A stretch of 64,000 bases of DNA from Cryptomeria japonica (GCF_030272615.1 NC_081408.1:400671889-400735888), one strand, 5' to 3'; positions 9,275 to 22,408 are shown, numbered from the stretch's first letter. The notes: generated from the letters alone by a model not told the origin. Translations and numbers: made by a program.

Positions 9275-12200
9275 AATTGGCACTTGTGTGGACTTAGGAT
9301 ATGTCAATGTGTATAGATAGGTGTTATAGGTCAATGTGTAATGATATGAATAGACAATCATGAAGCCACAAGTAAATGGTATGCATAGATGCAATCACTT
9401 AAGGACATGTGTAGCTAAATACCCCTAGATGGGTAGAATAACATAGTGTAGCACATAAGGTTTGGGGAAGGCATGATACCTTTGATGTGGCCATGGAGGC
9501 ACAAAGTATAAATAAGAAGGCACGATGTTTCCCAATGTAAAGATGTAACCATGAAGGTGCAAAGTAAAAATAGTGAAGGCATGATGCTCTCAATTTTAAG
9601 ATAAATTTGCTAATGATGTGCGAATAGGAGTGCCCAAGGTGGGGGGAAATCATGATGCTTCCAAGGATATAGCAATAGAAACTCAACGTATGATGAGGGA
9701 AGGCATGATGCCCTCAAAGTAAGGATATGCTGAATCTTTGAAGCTCTATGAAGCAAAACGTGTCAAGAGAAGATTAAAGTATAATCTCTACTAAGAATAA
9801 TGTAGCAATGTAAGATCGGTAGGAAATAAGCAATGATCAAAGGCTTAGGAACAAACATGGCAATAAGAATAGGATATAAAACGAGAAGCAATATGATAAA
9901 AGGGTAAAAGCTATGAAAGCAAAGGCAAGTGTGTAACCCAAGTGTGAAATAAGACAATGGTAAATAAAGCATGGGCATAAAGAGGATGTAAACAAGAATA
10001 GGGGGAAATATGTCAAGCAAGGAAAATGGAAGCCAAAATGACTCCCCAAGTGTGTAAGATAAGCATGAATAAGGTAGAAGATGAAATGGGTGTGAAAAGC
10101 ACAACAAACAAGGGGTAATAAGAAAGGTCAAAATTTAAGGAACACAAGGTAAATGCAACTGTAAGGATATGTGAACTAGGAAAGTGGACATTAAAACATA
10201 AAGCCAAAAAAGTAAAGCAAAAAGTACAAAATGTGCCAAGTAGTGAAAATGATGAATAAGGATATCTAAGCAATGGATTCATTTGTCATATCAGGTGGTT
10301 TATCTTTAAGGCCATAGAATATAGGGGCTGTGATGATAAAAAGTAGGTTTAGTGTTTGTATAAGCCACGTGGACAATAGGAAAACAGCGATCAAATGATA
10401 AATCACGAGAAAATATTTCTAACTCCAAATTATACTCACATGAAGTAGGCCTAGAAAAATATGCAATAAAAGCATTGGCTAAGCTAGAAAAAGAAGTGTG
10501 GAGCAATCAATATGAATCAAATCATTGTAAAACTCTACAACTTAGGTATAATATAAATTCACCAATCAATAGAATTCCATCATCTATATGCATATAATTA
10601 GCAAGTAAGAAAGATTTCACATGTAAGGATGAATCATTGGAACTATCATAATGATCATGCAATAGTTCCCCCTAAGGCTTATAAGGTCATCATGCAGTGT
10701 AAGATAAGGTGATGGAGCATCAATAAATGAACAAAGAAAATGAGAAGCTAATCTAGTATCATCAAGGCATAACTATCATCATGTGAAGAATGAGTATCGA
10801 TTGATTCAACATGAGATATAGACAAATAATCGTCATGTATCACATTATTATGTATAAAAGAAGGCAATGCATATAAAGCACATGAATCTATGAAACTATA
10901 ATGACATGTAAGATATGCATAATCACTAGGTACACTAATGTTTTGCATATCACATGATGGATCCTTGCTTAGTATGTGATTGTCATTGTTACATGGCATA
11001 GGATCATCATGGAATGTGTGAATAAATGAACAGCATCTCTTATAAGTATAACATAGCATAGGCACTAATCAATTCAATGAAAGAAGGAAAATGTAGTACA
11101 TGATAGAATAACCCCTCTATACAAAACACATGCGTATCCATAGCATAAAGTTCCACAATTATATTGAGGATAGATGTGTCTTATGATATGAAAGATAAAA
11201 CAATGTCATAATCAGAAATAAATGAATGCAAATAAGCCACGGAACAAACCCTGATAACTGCCATAGCGATGGGAAAATCTAGGGTTGGAGGCTGAGATAA
11301 AGGATACCTCATCAGGTAAACATAAACCCTAATAAAATATATGAAAAATCAGAATTATAACAATCTGAAAATGTGAATTGGAAACCCTAAAGTCGATAAG
11401 ATTGTGTAAGCTTGATCAGGTTCATCATGTAGAGAAAAATAACCTTTCCCTAGGCTTATCTAGCCTTGTTTTGGATCCTAGGTAGTCTCGTGGATAAACC
11501 ACTCCTGTGAAGGATGGGGTTTGTATATGTGCACATGGAAAACAAAAGATAATAAGCCAAATACACAATCAAAGTAGAAGACTTTAGCAAAGGTGTGCTA
11601 CTCCTATTCACAAACAAAAATGAATAGGTACAACATATGTTTATAAATGGCACAGCAAGGAATGAGAATCCCTGTAGCCAAAAAGGGATATGCATATTAG
11701 TCTAGTGTTACTAAGACTAGACAGTTATTTGTCATCGAACTGATCTCAATGTGAGAGGGGTACTGATATAAAGAATACATTATGTTCCAGTTACAAAACA
11801 AGAAATAGAAGTTGTAATGATCCATTTTGAATTGTTGACATTCCAGCTGTCCTGTAAGTTTCACTCCCTAATTGTTGGCATTTTGTTACATGGTTAGAGT
11901 TGTCCATGTGTAGATCTGTTGAAATCACCAGGTGTTTGCTCAAAGTTATGCACAGTCATGCATGATAGTATATGATGAGCAATGCATAGTGTCATGTGTG
12001 GTCATGCTCAATGACATCTAGAGTTGTGTGCGCACACGTGTTGTAGAAGGGAGTGCAGAATTCAAGACACACACAATGTTTTCAAAGGCTTGCATGACTG
12101 CTGGAATCATTTGCCCTTTCTTGAGAATCAATGTTCCCTATTGAGTCTTTGGCAATTTGTGGAAGTTAAGCATAGATCTGTCAAATTGATGTGAGCCTTG

Positions 12201-12277
12201 GCGCATGTGTATTGTGGTAGTGTGTAAGTGTGTAAATGCTTAGGATCTAAGTTTGAAGGATGAAAGTCGAAGCTTGT
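9275..12277. other. Purine-rich stretch without a recognisable gene
   Basis: Three kb with many short AAG/GGCATGATG words (9460-9720). Long - strand frames are Phe/Leu-rich and look like artefacts of purine-rich + strand DNA. Since a Gypsy integrase relic on the - strand starts just to the right, part of this may be the 3' end and LTR of that element, but I found no LTR borders. Confidence 0.35.
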
Positions 12278-13265
12278 TCAAAAAGAGGCAAAAAATATGG
12301 CTCGAGGAGATCCACATTTAACATTGGATTCAAATCTAAGTATTTGCAGGAGATTGAGAGCAAAAGCATTCTCACTAGTTGCATGTAGAATGGTGTGTGG
12401 ACCATAGCATAGAGGCTTCATCTTTTGGTGTGGAATCTTAAAGCATACCTTATGAATATGCAACTAGACACTATCACTGACCTCGAATAAGGTGTGAGCT
12501 GCGTGCCATGGTGGTTTTTGTACTTATGCTGTTTGCATGAAGAATCTGCTAAACCTATTGGTGAACACTCTGAATGTGTTGTAGAAATTTTTGCACTCTA
12601 TTTGCTTCCCATTCCTGTATGTATGACTCAAAGTGCAGTAGTGCACAGTACGATATGTCTAGGAGTGCTGCTGGCTGAACCCAAGGCATGTTTGGAAAGG
12701 ACTATGACATGTCGAACTGCGCATTTGTTGTAGGCATGTTGGATGTATTGAAGGTTGTTGTCCCAAGCGTGTAGGTGTACACAATTGTAGATGCACAATA
12801 GTTGTATAATTGTGTGATTCACAATCTGCATCTAAACATTTGTTTGTGGATAAAAGATTGTGGACCAATCCAACTGTGTATCCAATCTTTCCCATGAGGA
12901 CTACCAAAATGCATTGATGAATCTCAGGTCACAGTCAGACACAATAGATATAGGTAGCCCAAAATGAACACATACATGCTTGAAGAAGAGGTGCATGGTT
13001 TCAAAGATTCCCCTTTTGTTTTCTCAAAGAGACTTTAGTTAATTATGTGAAGGGAGCTACAGTGATTTGCAAAGTTCAAGAATGACATATCAATACAAGC
13101 TTGAGTATTTGATGCCAGGTTTGGATTCATCTGTAAAAGGATATCAGGCATAGGATTGTTACACATGAATAAAATTCTTTGCCTTGAAATTAAAGAGAAA
13201 GCTGACACATGATTGAGAAAGAAATTCATTGTGGACCACAGGATTGGTTGATGCAGTTGCATTTT
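12278..13265 (-). pseudogene. Gypsy integrase relic
   Basis: A decayed C-terminal pol fragment of a Ty3/Gypsy retrotransposon. Reading the - strand across several frameshifts gives CIDMSFLNFANHC, then GLPISIVSDCDLRF (the second Asp of the integrase DDE triad lies in VSDCD; family form IVSDRD.KF). Next comes a degenerate YHPQTDGQTE block (FYPQTN...), where the catalytic Glu appears lost, and AYNK. The end, MKPLCYGPHTILHATSENAF, matches the post-core KPKW.GP..I....ENA region. Reverse transcriptase is not seen to the right. Non-functional. Confidence 0.6.
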
Positions 13266-13584
13266 TCAGTACAATTCTTCACCCACGGCTCATACTGATT
13301 TGTGTTAGGCAATGTAATGCCAAGAACAGACAAATTTCTGTGTTTCAGGTGAGATAATCAGAGACTTAAAGAAATGCTTCAGTTTTTCTATGCAAAATAT
13401 TAACACACTAAACAAGTAGTGGTTGAGGCTTTTGATAGAAACACTAATAAATAAAAGATATAGCAACAAGAGATGGCTTAAAAAGCAGTAGAAACTCTAC
13501 ATCCATTTCCTCACTGCCAAAAGGTTTAGATTTCAAAAAGAATTTGTGGATGTTTGTATTCTATACAATATAATAGGAGGTATG

Positions 13585-14754
13585 TGTAATGTCCCCTACT
13601 AGGATGCTGCCAATTTCCCAATATTCAATACCCATTACTCAATATTATCATGCTTTAAATTAATTTATTGAACTAGAGGACCATATTTATTCATAATACA
13701 ATTGATAGTGGCTATATTCAAGCCCCAATTCTTACTCCCTTATCCTCAACCCTGGATGGGGATTTACTTGTCTAGGGTGCGCTGACACCACCTCCATAAT
13801 TGGGCCCAGGTTTCAGTAACATCTGTCCAGACCACCCTCGGGGATCACCTAATTTGGGATGGATTTACTCTGCCTCTCCCTAACAACACCATGCGTCTCT
13901 TTATGGGGTAAAATAAAATTGATTAAGCAGTTGGACTATGAATATGCCAATCTCTTTTTTATTAAGAATATATATGTCATCAATGGAAATTAACAAACGA
14001 TTATAAACTTGATTAACCATTATAGATCTGATTAGTTCTATTATATGTACAAAATAAGAAATAATGTAACTGTTGTGCTATAGTATTCAGATATAATATA
14101 GTTGTAAGTAAATAATTGGTTCATCAGTAAGACACAACATGCTGATCTGATGTCTCAGTAATAATCTGCCTGTGAACAAGTATTGTCTGTAGAGAATCTG
14201 ATCTGCAATCCAAATAATTATCCTCTGATGCCCTTCCTTGAATGCTGGCATCTTTCTTTTATACCCCTCTATCGGGTTTGTAGGGTGGCATCTTTGCTTC
14301 AGGGTTGTGACTGATGAGATGGAATGTGTCCATTTGCCACCCATCGCACCTCTTCAGTATTTAATCTGTCTCTCTTTCCATCCTTGTTAAGACTAACTAA
14401 TCCTTCATTGATCTTAGGAGGGGATCACTGTTAGGAAGGAAGGCAATCATCCCTTACTATGTTACACGGTAATAACCATGACCTTCACACAATAAGATTT
14501 ACGATCTGCTCATATTAATGATCACGATCTGCAGCTATTGCTCTGGTTGAGGTTAGAAGTAAGAAATTGTGAAGTTTTACTATCGTAAGACAATTTCTTA
14601 TTAAGTTGCTGATAACGATCAGCTCATATTAATGATCATGATCTGCAGCTATTGCTCTGGTCGAGGTTAGAAGTAAGAAATTGTGAAGTTATACTATCGT
14701 AAGACAATTTCTTATTAAGTTGCTGATAACGGATTTCAGAATTGGGCCATGACA
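13585..14754 (+). repeat. 5' LTR (1170 bp) with internal 114-bp duplication
   Basis: TG...CA block belonging to the GTATG element. A 114-bp unit is present twice in tandem (14502-14615 and 14616-14729) with few differences. The 3' remnant carries only one copy, so the duplication arose in this copy or was lost in the other. I saw no canonical tRNA-Met primer site after the LTR. Confidence 0.65.
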
Positions 14755-15407
14755 GTCCATCCTTCCCGAGATTGCTTGTCCTCAAGCAATGGTTGAATGA
14801 TCATGAAGTCTAATTCATAATCCACCTTTCTCTGCGCTATTCTGATATTATTATAAGTTTGAATTAAGACATATATGTTTTTCCTTGAATGTGAGTTGTA
14901 ACCAATAGTTGGAAATTGGCAAGGTTTTAATTTAAGACAAGTTTTCTCTCATCCTTGTTTCACATCACTTTGATTATTGTCCCAATGTATGCCTCATAGC
15001 ATAGATATCTCTTACTGTTAATGAAAGAATTTAGAAGCATGACACACATCTTTGAATTTAAGTGCAATGTTCTTTTCTAAATAAATTCATATCTTTTTTG
15101 GTTTACTGTAGTTACTCTCATATTCTAGATTATTCCAAAAATATAAATCTTATGATGATATGAATATGTCTATAGTAATCATAAACATTCATAGAGTAGA
15201 CAAACACATCAGGTATGAACCAAACATGGAGCGTACACATGCCAATTATTACTAGATCCTTGTTATTTAAGTAGAATGTATTCCTTCCCTTCTTGACAAT
15301 GAAACCTTGAGGTTTTATGAAGAGGTTTCATCTGTCATATTTATGAGGGTGTTGTGATTACTAGATTGGTTCTTCCATAAAGCTCCATCTGTTTGTTGTC
15401 CCTTCTT

Positions 15408-15620
15408 CTTTGGTTGGGCTTTATTAATTTTGCCCCTTAAAAAAATTATTCTGGGTTTTTGTAATTTTTTTTCCTTAAAAAAATATATATTTTGGGTTTT
15501 GATAATTTTTTTTTCCTAAAAAATTATTTATGGGTTTTGATAATTTTTTCCTAAAATTTATTTTTGGGTTTTATTAATTTTTTCCACAAATTATTATTAA
15601 TTTCTGGGTTTAAACCTCGA
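15408..15620. repeat. T-rich imperfect tandem array, GGGTTTT...AATTTTTT unit
   Basis: Four to five imperfect units of about 45-55 bp, each reading TGGGTTTT then T/A-rich sequence with TCCTAAAAAATTATTT. A closely similar array lies at 26632-26835. Both appear to be internal parts of one non-autonomous LTR family. Confidence 0.6.
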
Positions 15621-16550
15621 AATTCGTGCATTGGGATTTGTGCCTCGATTTCCACTCCAGGGTTTTAGATTCATTTTGCAGCTGCTTCTATTTTAATTTT
15701 TTAATCAAATTCTTCTGTCTTGTGCCTTCACTAGGTTGACCTCGTTCAACCTCGATTTTCGTGATGGCATCTTTGACCAACATCATGTTGGAATATAGTC
15801 AGAAGTTCAAGAACTGCCACAACACCTCGAAACAGTGCTTGTTCACGATATTTAAATATCGTCGCCTTGATCAGATTGATTAAACCTAGACCTCCTCCTA
15901 CAGGTCCTAGGGTTTTCACATTTTTTGCTCAAAATTTTTTCGTAGGGTTTATAATTTTCCTTTAAAAATTATCTCATCTGTAATTCGCGATGTTCGCCTA
16001 AGATTTTAGTTTATCTGGGTTTTACCGTTTTTTCCACAAAAATGATGTTTTGTAACCTTAGATTTCTAGGGTTTTCATGATTTTTCCTGGTGTATTGCTT
16101 GCATGGTTTTTACAGATGATTTTTTCCTCAAAAATCATTTGTAATATGCAAAGTTCGCGTGGGGTTTGTGATTCCAGAAGTTCTATGGTTTTGATCGATT
16201 TTTCTCCTCAAAAATTGTGCTTTGTTGTAGTCAGTTTGGGTCACACCTGCCAGGCGAACATCTGCAACCGTGGTATCTTGCAGTCAGTTTTGGAGTTGGT
16301 ACTCTTCTGCAAAAGGGTTCGCTGATTTTTCCTCAAAATCATGGTTTCAGGCTTCAGCAATTCGCGTGTGCCAGATCTCTAATTCGCGTGTGAGAGCTAC
16401 ATTACCTTGGATGGCTTTTGGTACTCTTGGTCATTTACATTCTGCAGATCTTGGGAGGGTCTTCATAGCAGCAGATGGTCTTTGCATTTGTGATCATAAC
16501 ACCTGCAGTGTCTTTTGTAGGGTATCGAGTACGATGACCATTAGGGAGGG
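15621..16550. other. Internal region of an LTR element, no recognisable protein
   Basis: Lies between the T-rich array and the LTR at 16551. A short frame starting with ATG near 15763 (MASLTNIMLEY...) ends after about 40 codons. There is no gag or pol signature. The end, CATTAGGGAGGGTG, is purine-rich and would serve as a polypurine tract for the LTR that follows. Confidence 0.4.
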
Positions 16551-16827
16551 TGTAAAAATAATATTAATATCTTCTATAATGGTCATCTTCTATTCTTAGT
16601 GGTCATCTTAGTTGTCGACTTTTTTAGCTATTTAGCTTTTTAGTTGTCTTATTTAGCTTGTTTAATTAGCTTTTTATTATTTAGCTTTTTAAGTTTTTTA
16701 GCTTATTTGATTTCACTTTAACGACTAGTTCTATTTAGAGAACATTGTCTTGTAGGCTCTATATATACGTGTGTATATCGTTCAATGTAATTAATCCGAT
16801 TATTTTGTTCAATCAATTTTTCAAACA
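16551..16827 (+). repeat. Short LTR (277 bp), 3' copy
   Basis: Starts TGTAAAAATAATATTAATA right after a purine-rich tract and ends TTTTTCAAACA. It carries GTCATCTTAGTTGTCGAC, repeated TTTTTAGCT words and a CTATATATACG TATA-like box. The same U3-like text recurs at 23838-24085, so this is a repeated LTR family. Confidence 0.5.
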
Positions 16828-17042
16828 TGACCTTCACACAATCAAATCCAGAAACTGTTTACCTTAATAACCATGACATTCACACAATAAGATTTATGAT
16901 CTGCGCATATTAATAATCACGATCTGCAGCTATTGCTCTAGCCAAGGTTAAAAATAAGAAAATGCGAAGTCTTACTATTGTAACTGGTAAGACTATTTCT
17001 TATTAAGTTGCTGATATTGAATTTCAGAATTGGGCCATGACA

Positions 17043-18399
17043 GTATGAGGTGAGCCATGCACTTTAACTTTCAGGCCCTGGATGTTTTGCTCTAATGGAG
17101 AAGTTAGTGATATAAAATCATTTATATGGTTGTGTGTTATATGTGATTTAATGAGAAATTGTTACAGGTGCATCAGATATAGCAGTTCTCTGTGACCACA
17201 CAGCCGGTCTCTTACTTTGTAATATATACACTAAAATATCATATCTAAAGAAGATACTTAAAAAGATATATCAAATTATTAGTGATGGTTTTAGTTATAG
17301 AGGTGTTGGAGAGGTGAATGATGACTTCGATTTCTCACTGTTGGTAGGAGGGTTCTTAACTTTTTAGCTATCAAGTAATGGGTTGACTGGTACATCAAAC
17401 CAAAGGATAATTCTTCTGTTAGGGATTTTGATTTTGAAGGACAACCTTATTGTCCACCTAGGCATGTGTGGATGATAAATTCTTTCAAGAGTTTGCTAGA
17501 TGAAATTTGCCAGTCCATAAAGAGTCATCTGAAAATACTAATAGAAGTTCCACACTAAATATCTAATTGAAATTGGGTATTATTCATATAAAAACAAAAT
17601 TTGCACCGTAAAACTGGAGGTTGAAAAACAAAAGTATGAACTAGAGTCATGTAATTTCCACAGTCCATATTGTTATTTTTTTTCTTTTCTGGTTTCAACT
17701 GTGTGTGTTTTTTCATCATCAACGTTTTGGATCATACTACATGATCCATCATCAGGATGAAAGAAATAGTTAGAGAGAAGAAATGAGAGGATAGCTGCAG
17801 ACCGATGAGCTTAAATAGAGGTAGTGGGGGAGGATTTTAGGGTTTGGAGGAGAGGGAAGGGAAAATAGTTTATCTATATATAAAATACAAACTAACAATA
17901 AAAACATAGAAGTGTAAATATATATCAACTAATATGACCAAAGGATTAATAAAATACTAAAAAAACAAAAGTCGTTAAACATATAAATAAAGAAAAAAAT
18001 AAAAATGATAAATAAATGTGCATATATGAATAACAAAGGTGTACAAGCTAATTGATATGACATAAATATAAAACATATGTTTATTAATGCATAAAATAAT
18101 AACATATGACACGAATAAAATACAAACAAATGAAAAATCAACTAAATAAATCTAAACAAATAAATAAGTATAATATAAAACAATGACAAAGGATACTAGT
18201 ATTTTATATGGTCGCTATAATTTGCATATTTAATACTTGTTATATGTGATCTTGGGGCCTTTTATATATATGTTCAAAATGATTAACCTTTGTCGCCATG
18301 TTGGAGTTCATATACAGAGCATGAGTCACAAAGGGTAAACCCTAGCACTATCCTAGGTACATACTACATCAGAACAAAAGAACTGAACATCTAAAAACT
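17043..18399. other. No gene recognised; short palindrome inside
   Basis: AT-rich. The only structured feature is an inverted repeat at 17728-17748: TGGATCAT, 5-bp spacer, ATGATCCA, flanked by CATCATC and CATCATCAGGATGA. The rest shows no coding similarity. Confidence 0.5.
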
Positions 18400-18935
18400 A
18401 TAGTTGCTATCACTGGAACTGATATCCTGCACAACAAATGACTCAACCCCTTTCTCCTTGGCCTAGCTCTTGATGGCTACATTGCACATTATAAAGAAAT
18501 TGGCGTTGATTACAATCTTGGTATGGTCTGTTAAGTCCCCATTGAGAGCTTTTCGTTGACAGCCCAGCATCACTCTAAATGCAACCAAGGAACCGACAAC
18601 AAGGCTGTTCCTGGCTGCAAAGTGAAGGGCATTGGCATCTATAGAAGAGGTAAGAAGATCTCATTGCTGAATGTGACATTGACAACATACACCACTCAAT
18701 GTTTGTGATAACATTGCCTTAGTGAGTGGTATAAAATCCTTGACTCATGCCTTGCACATTGCATACCTGGCCTTATCATGTCTTTGCATGATCTCAAAAG
18801 AGAAGGAAGATGTTGCGATTTCAAAGGATAGCTGTCCAATCCATGAACTAATTTTTTCTGGCAGTCCCAAGGGTATTAATCTATCATGTTGTGAGGGCAG
18901 CGAATTGACCGCCATGGTCCTTGGGCATTTTGCAT
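18400..18935 (-). pseudogene. Coding-like relic of unknown origin
   Basis: One - strand frame stays protein-like for about 180 codons with only a few TGA/TAG stops, several of them probably replacing Trp or Arg codons. Recognisable runs are IGQLSFEIATSSFSFEIM, then LHFAARNSLVVGSLVAFRVM and VVINANFFIMCNVAIKS. I do not recognise the family. It lies just past the 3' end of the LINE RNase H relic, but its text is not LINE-like. It may be a captured or processed gene fragment. Confidence 0.35.
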
Positions 18936-19406
18936 GAGCAAGAGTGATATCTTATATAATGAATAGTTTCCAACTTTGGTTAAGGCTTCAAGCAAGTGCC
19001 ATCTCCCTTAACTCCTTGCGCATGGATATACTTTGGCTTATGATTTTGTACCCGCTTTGATCTAGGCATAATTTGCTGATGTGTTTGCGTATTTGTTCCC
19101 TTCCCTAAAACAATGCTGTACTGTGTATGAGTTTAGCAATGTTAATTTCTGCCAGACTTGTTCCATGATATTCTTGATTTTCCAGCTTGCTGAACTTTTA
19201 TTTTTTATGGTGTTTATAATAACCATGTAATTTCCTTCTATAATTATATTCTGAATATCATTTTTTATGCAATTTTGAAGGCTGAAGGGTAATGCTTGAG
19301 CCTCGGTCTCATTACTGGTCCCATTGACAAGCCTTTGGAAGCAGGCCATATCATATTTCCACTCTAGCCCCTTATGTTGCAGCCAACATTTGATGCTCTT
19401 GGGTTG

Positions 19407-22400
19407 TGTTGTGAGGTATTTACACATCACCCCATTGCAAACGGGGACCCCCACTTTTTCCTGCTTCCTAGGATAGTGTTAGACTCCTTAGCTATTAGCC
19501 TTTGCATTGAAGAGGTATATGGTCAAGATGCCGGGAGTCAAGAGGATAGCTCTTCTTTTGGGGGTGAAATGAGGTCAAAATGAACATAAAGAAAAAGAGG
19601 TCTGATGGAAGAACTCTTCAAGATCAAGCCCGATCAAGCAATGCAAGGAAACATCAATTGGGTCAAGTACGTAGGCAACTTCAAGTGCCCCTCTCCCACA
19701 ACGAATTCACTCTTGTTGCCTCAAGTCGAAGGACAAATCATATTCAAGGTGACTTTTGAGGTCTTTAGGCATGAAGTAATAAAATTCAACCCAAAAGTGC
19801 GTTTTCAAGCTACTTCGAGTGCTTAAGGTTGAGGGCGATTAACTTCAAGTGCTCCTCTCTAGGAGCAAAATTCACTTTAAATGCCCTTAGTTGAATGCGA
19901 AATTGTTTCTAGAATGCCTTATGAGCCTAGTTTCATCAAAATTGAATGAATGGAATGAAAGAGAATGGGCAAGAAAATACTAAGTGTCAAGTTTCAATCC
20001 ACTTCATGTGCATCCACTTTGGAGCGAACTTCACTTCATGTGCACCCCTTGTGGAGCTAACTTCATGTGTCTATCTCTTAGAGCGAAATTCCTCCTAAGA
20101 CTTCATGTTGAGCATGGTATGATGCATTAGAGTTGAGAGAGTGAGTGAAAGTGAGCGAAGGAGAGTTAGAGTTTTGATTTGAAATTCACATCAAGTGCAT
20201 AGCCTCAGGAGCGAACTTCAGGTGCATAGCCTCAGGAGCGAACTTCATGTGCATGAACCTTGGAGTGAATTTGCCTCATTTGCCCAAGATAAGATGAGAA
20301 ATTGCTTACAGATCATTGCCTTGAGCTGATTTGATATCATCATATGCTTAGAAAAGAACATTTTTGAATTTGAGATGATGAAGGGCAAGATAGAGGGCTA
20401 CTTCATGTGCACCCATCTTGGAGCGAACTTCATGTGCTCCACTCTCGGAGTGAAATTCCTATAAAGGCCTTCCCTAAGGTTAGGTTGTCATGTTTGCATC
20501 AATAAATGGTTGAAAGACTCAATGTTAAAACCCATAGAATGAAGGGAAACGAGTGAAAGCAAGTTCAAGGGCAAGTTTGAAGATCACTTCATGTGCTCCC
20601 AAGTTGGAGCGAACTTCATGAGCATCAAGGTTGGAGCGAACTTCATGAGCATCAAGGTTGGAGCGAACTTCAAGTGCTCCCCTCTAGGAGCGAAAACACT
20701 TCAATTGCTTCTTCATGAGAGCAAATTCTCTCTAAATCCTCTTATATAGAGGTTATGTATCATGTGTGTTTGATGCTCATTTGTTTGTTTTGCAGGTAAT
20801 GAAGAAAGAAATCAAGGGGATCACAGTGGAGGAGGATTGAAACAAGTCTCTCAAGGAGCAAATTTCAACATCAAGATCAAGATACAAGGAAGATATCTTC
20901 TAGGGAACTTCATAAACAAGCACAAGAAGGTGATTACACAAGAAGCATTCACGTGCACAAGGATATGATCCACAACACCAACAACATGAAGGGAGTCACA
21001 AAGAAGGAATTTCAAAGCAGAGAAGTAGTTGTGCCATCAAGAGTTCGTTCCAAGGCAACATCAATACTTCAAAACTAAGAGTATAACTTGCACCTCCATG
21101 ATTGAGACATTCAAAGGGATAGTTTCAGAAGAGTTAATTAAAGTTAGAAGATCCTCATCATCACCGCTAAAGCTGGATAATGATATTCATTCATGATGAT
21201 CTACCAAGTCTATAGGTGCAAAGTTGAAGTGGCGTCCTAATCATCATCCCAGTCACCACTCTATCAATCAGAAAAGTTCCACATCAACATGTCTAGATGC
21301 AATGTACTTGACTCATCCATGATGGCACAAACTCCGAGGCACCTACCCCTATTATCCATCGGTCGAATATTCCAGAGATGACATGTGTCAAAGTGTTGTG
21401 ATTACTTCATTTGCCAGAATTGAGTTTGTTGTAACAAACCCTAATTAGGGTTTTCATTGTAAAATCTCGGCCATTGATCTCAAATTGATCTGAGCCATTG
21501 AATTGTGTTGAGAGCAGTATAAAAGGCTCACGCTCTTCATTTGTAAAGGTTAATAGTGAATATATAGTCTTAGAAGAATAGAATAGAGAATAGTTCAATA
21601 GCAGATAGCAATTAGAGTAGAAGTTAGATTAGGAGAAGGCAAAGATTGTTGCCAAACCTTGTTGTAAAGAGCAGTTGATTTCATTGAAGTTATGGTGAAT
21701 TTGATTTGTTACTTCAACAACTGACATGTTCTTTACTTCTCATTTGCTTTCAAGTTAATTAGATTGGATGGAGGAAATTGTTGAATGCATTTATGTGGAA
21801 TCCGTTTAGTTCATACCACTAGCCTCTTGTTGATTGTAAGTGAGCCTTGCGTGGTCAATTGGAATGATATGAGCTTAACTTCAAATTGTTATGCATCCAT
21901 TGTTTATGCATTAACTTGAATGGTGATCAATGTTTGATGGTAATGATTTGAACATCTTTGAAATGTCCTTAGAAGATTGCATTGAGCTTGTGTCAAATTG
22001 TTCAAGTTGATGGTGAGACCTCGCCCAGTAGGATTCCATTTGATCATTCACCTATCTTCTTACATTCTAGGTCTTAGGATAGAGACTCTCAACCCTTTCC
22101 TTTTGCCCTTTTTTCAACTCAAGCTAGTTTAGGACAAAAAACATCACAAGATTGCAACATCAGATGATTGAGTTCTAGTGATTGAAGCATTCAACAATTC
22201 AACGTAAGTCCCCCTCGTGATTCCAGCATAATCACATCAAACCAACGAGCTTATCCACTCGTTGTAACGCGACATACCAGAACCTGGGAGTTGCCTCAAG
22301 TGATCCTTAGGCTAATCTTCAACATTTGAGTAACTTTGTTCAAGAGAGGATAAGATACTTTTGGGTATTTTGTTCCGTGTTCGCATGTGCATGAAAAACA

Positions 22401-22408
22401 CATCAACA
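19407..22408 (+). repeat. 3.0-kb solo LTR (Tat/Ogre-like Gypsy) with TSD GGTTG
   Basis: Begins TGTTGTGAGGTATTTACAC, ends AAAACACATCAACA, and is flanked by GGTTG at 19402-19406 and 22409-22413. Promoter-like TATAAAAG lies at 21518-21525, downstream of a long repeat-rich U3, which sets the + orientation. No gag, pol or second LTR is inside, so I read it as one very long LTR. Such long LTRs are typical of Tat/Ogre Gypsy elements; the lineage is inference. It sits inside the LINE RNase H and so is younger than that LINE. Confidence 0.7.
19640..20700 (+). repeat. GAGCGAACTTCA minisatellite-like array in U3
   Basis: The motif GAGCGAACTTCA(T/A)GTGC recurs many times at irregular spacing. At 20604-20683 it becomes a regular 27-bp tandem repeat (TTGGAGCGAACTTCATGAGC + ATCAAGG, about three units). 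It lies upstream of the LTR TATA box. Confidence 0.8.

Larger units (their letters stand above)
13585..17042 (+). mobile_element. LTR element with TSD GTATG, internally rearranged
   Basis: Bounded by GTATG at 13580-13584 and 17043-17047. It starts TGTAATGTCCCCTACTAGG and ends TTGGGCCATGACA. The 5' LTR is complete (13585-14754). The 3' LTR survives only as its last part (about 16870-17042), with the same CAGAATTGGGCCATGACA end. Another element's LTR (16551-16827) and a T-rich array occupy the space where the rest of the 3' LTR should be. No gag or pol is recognised. Orientation follows the LTR start. Confidence 0.65.

Noticed and set aside
9399-10282. Several Phe/Leu-rich - strand open frames
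   Set aside because: Composition artefact of purine-rich + strand DNA, with no motifs and no consistent frame.
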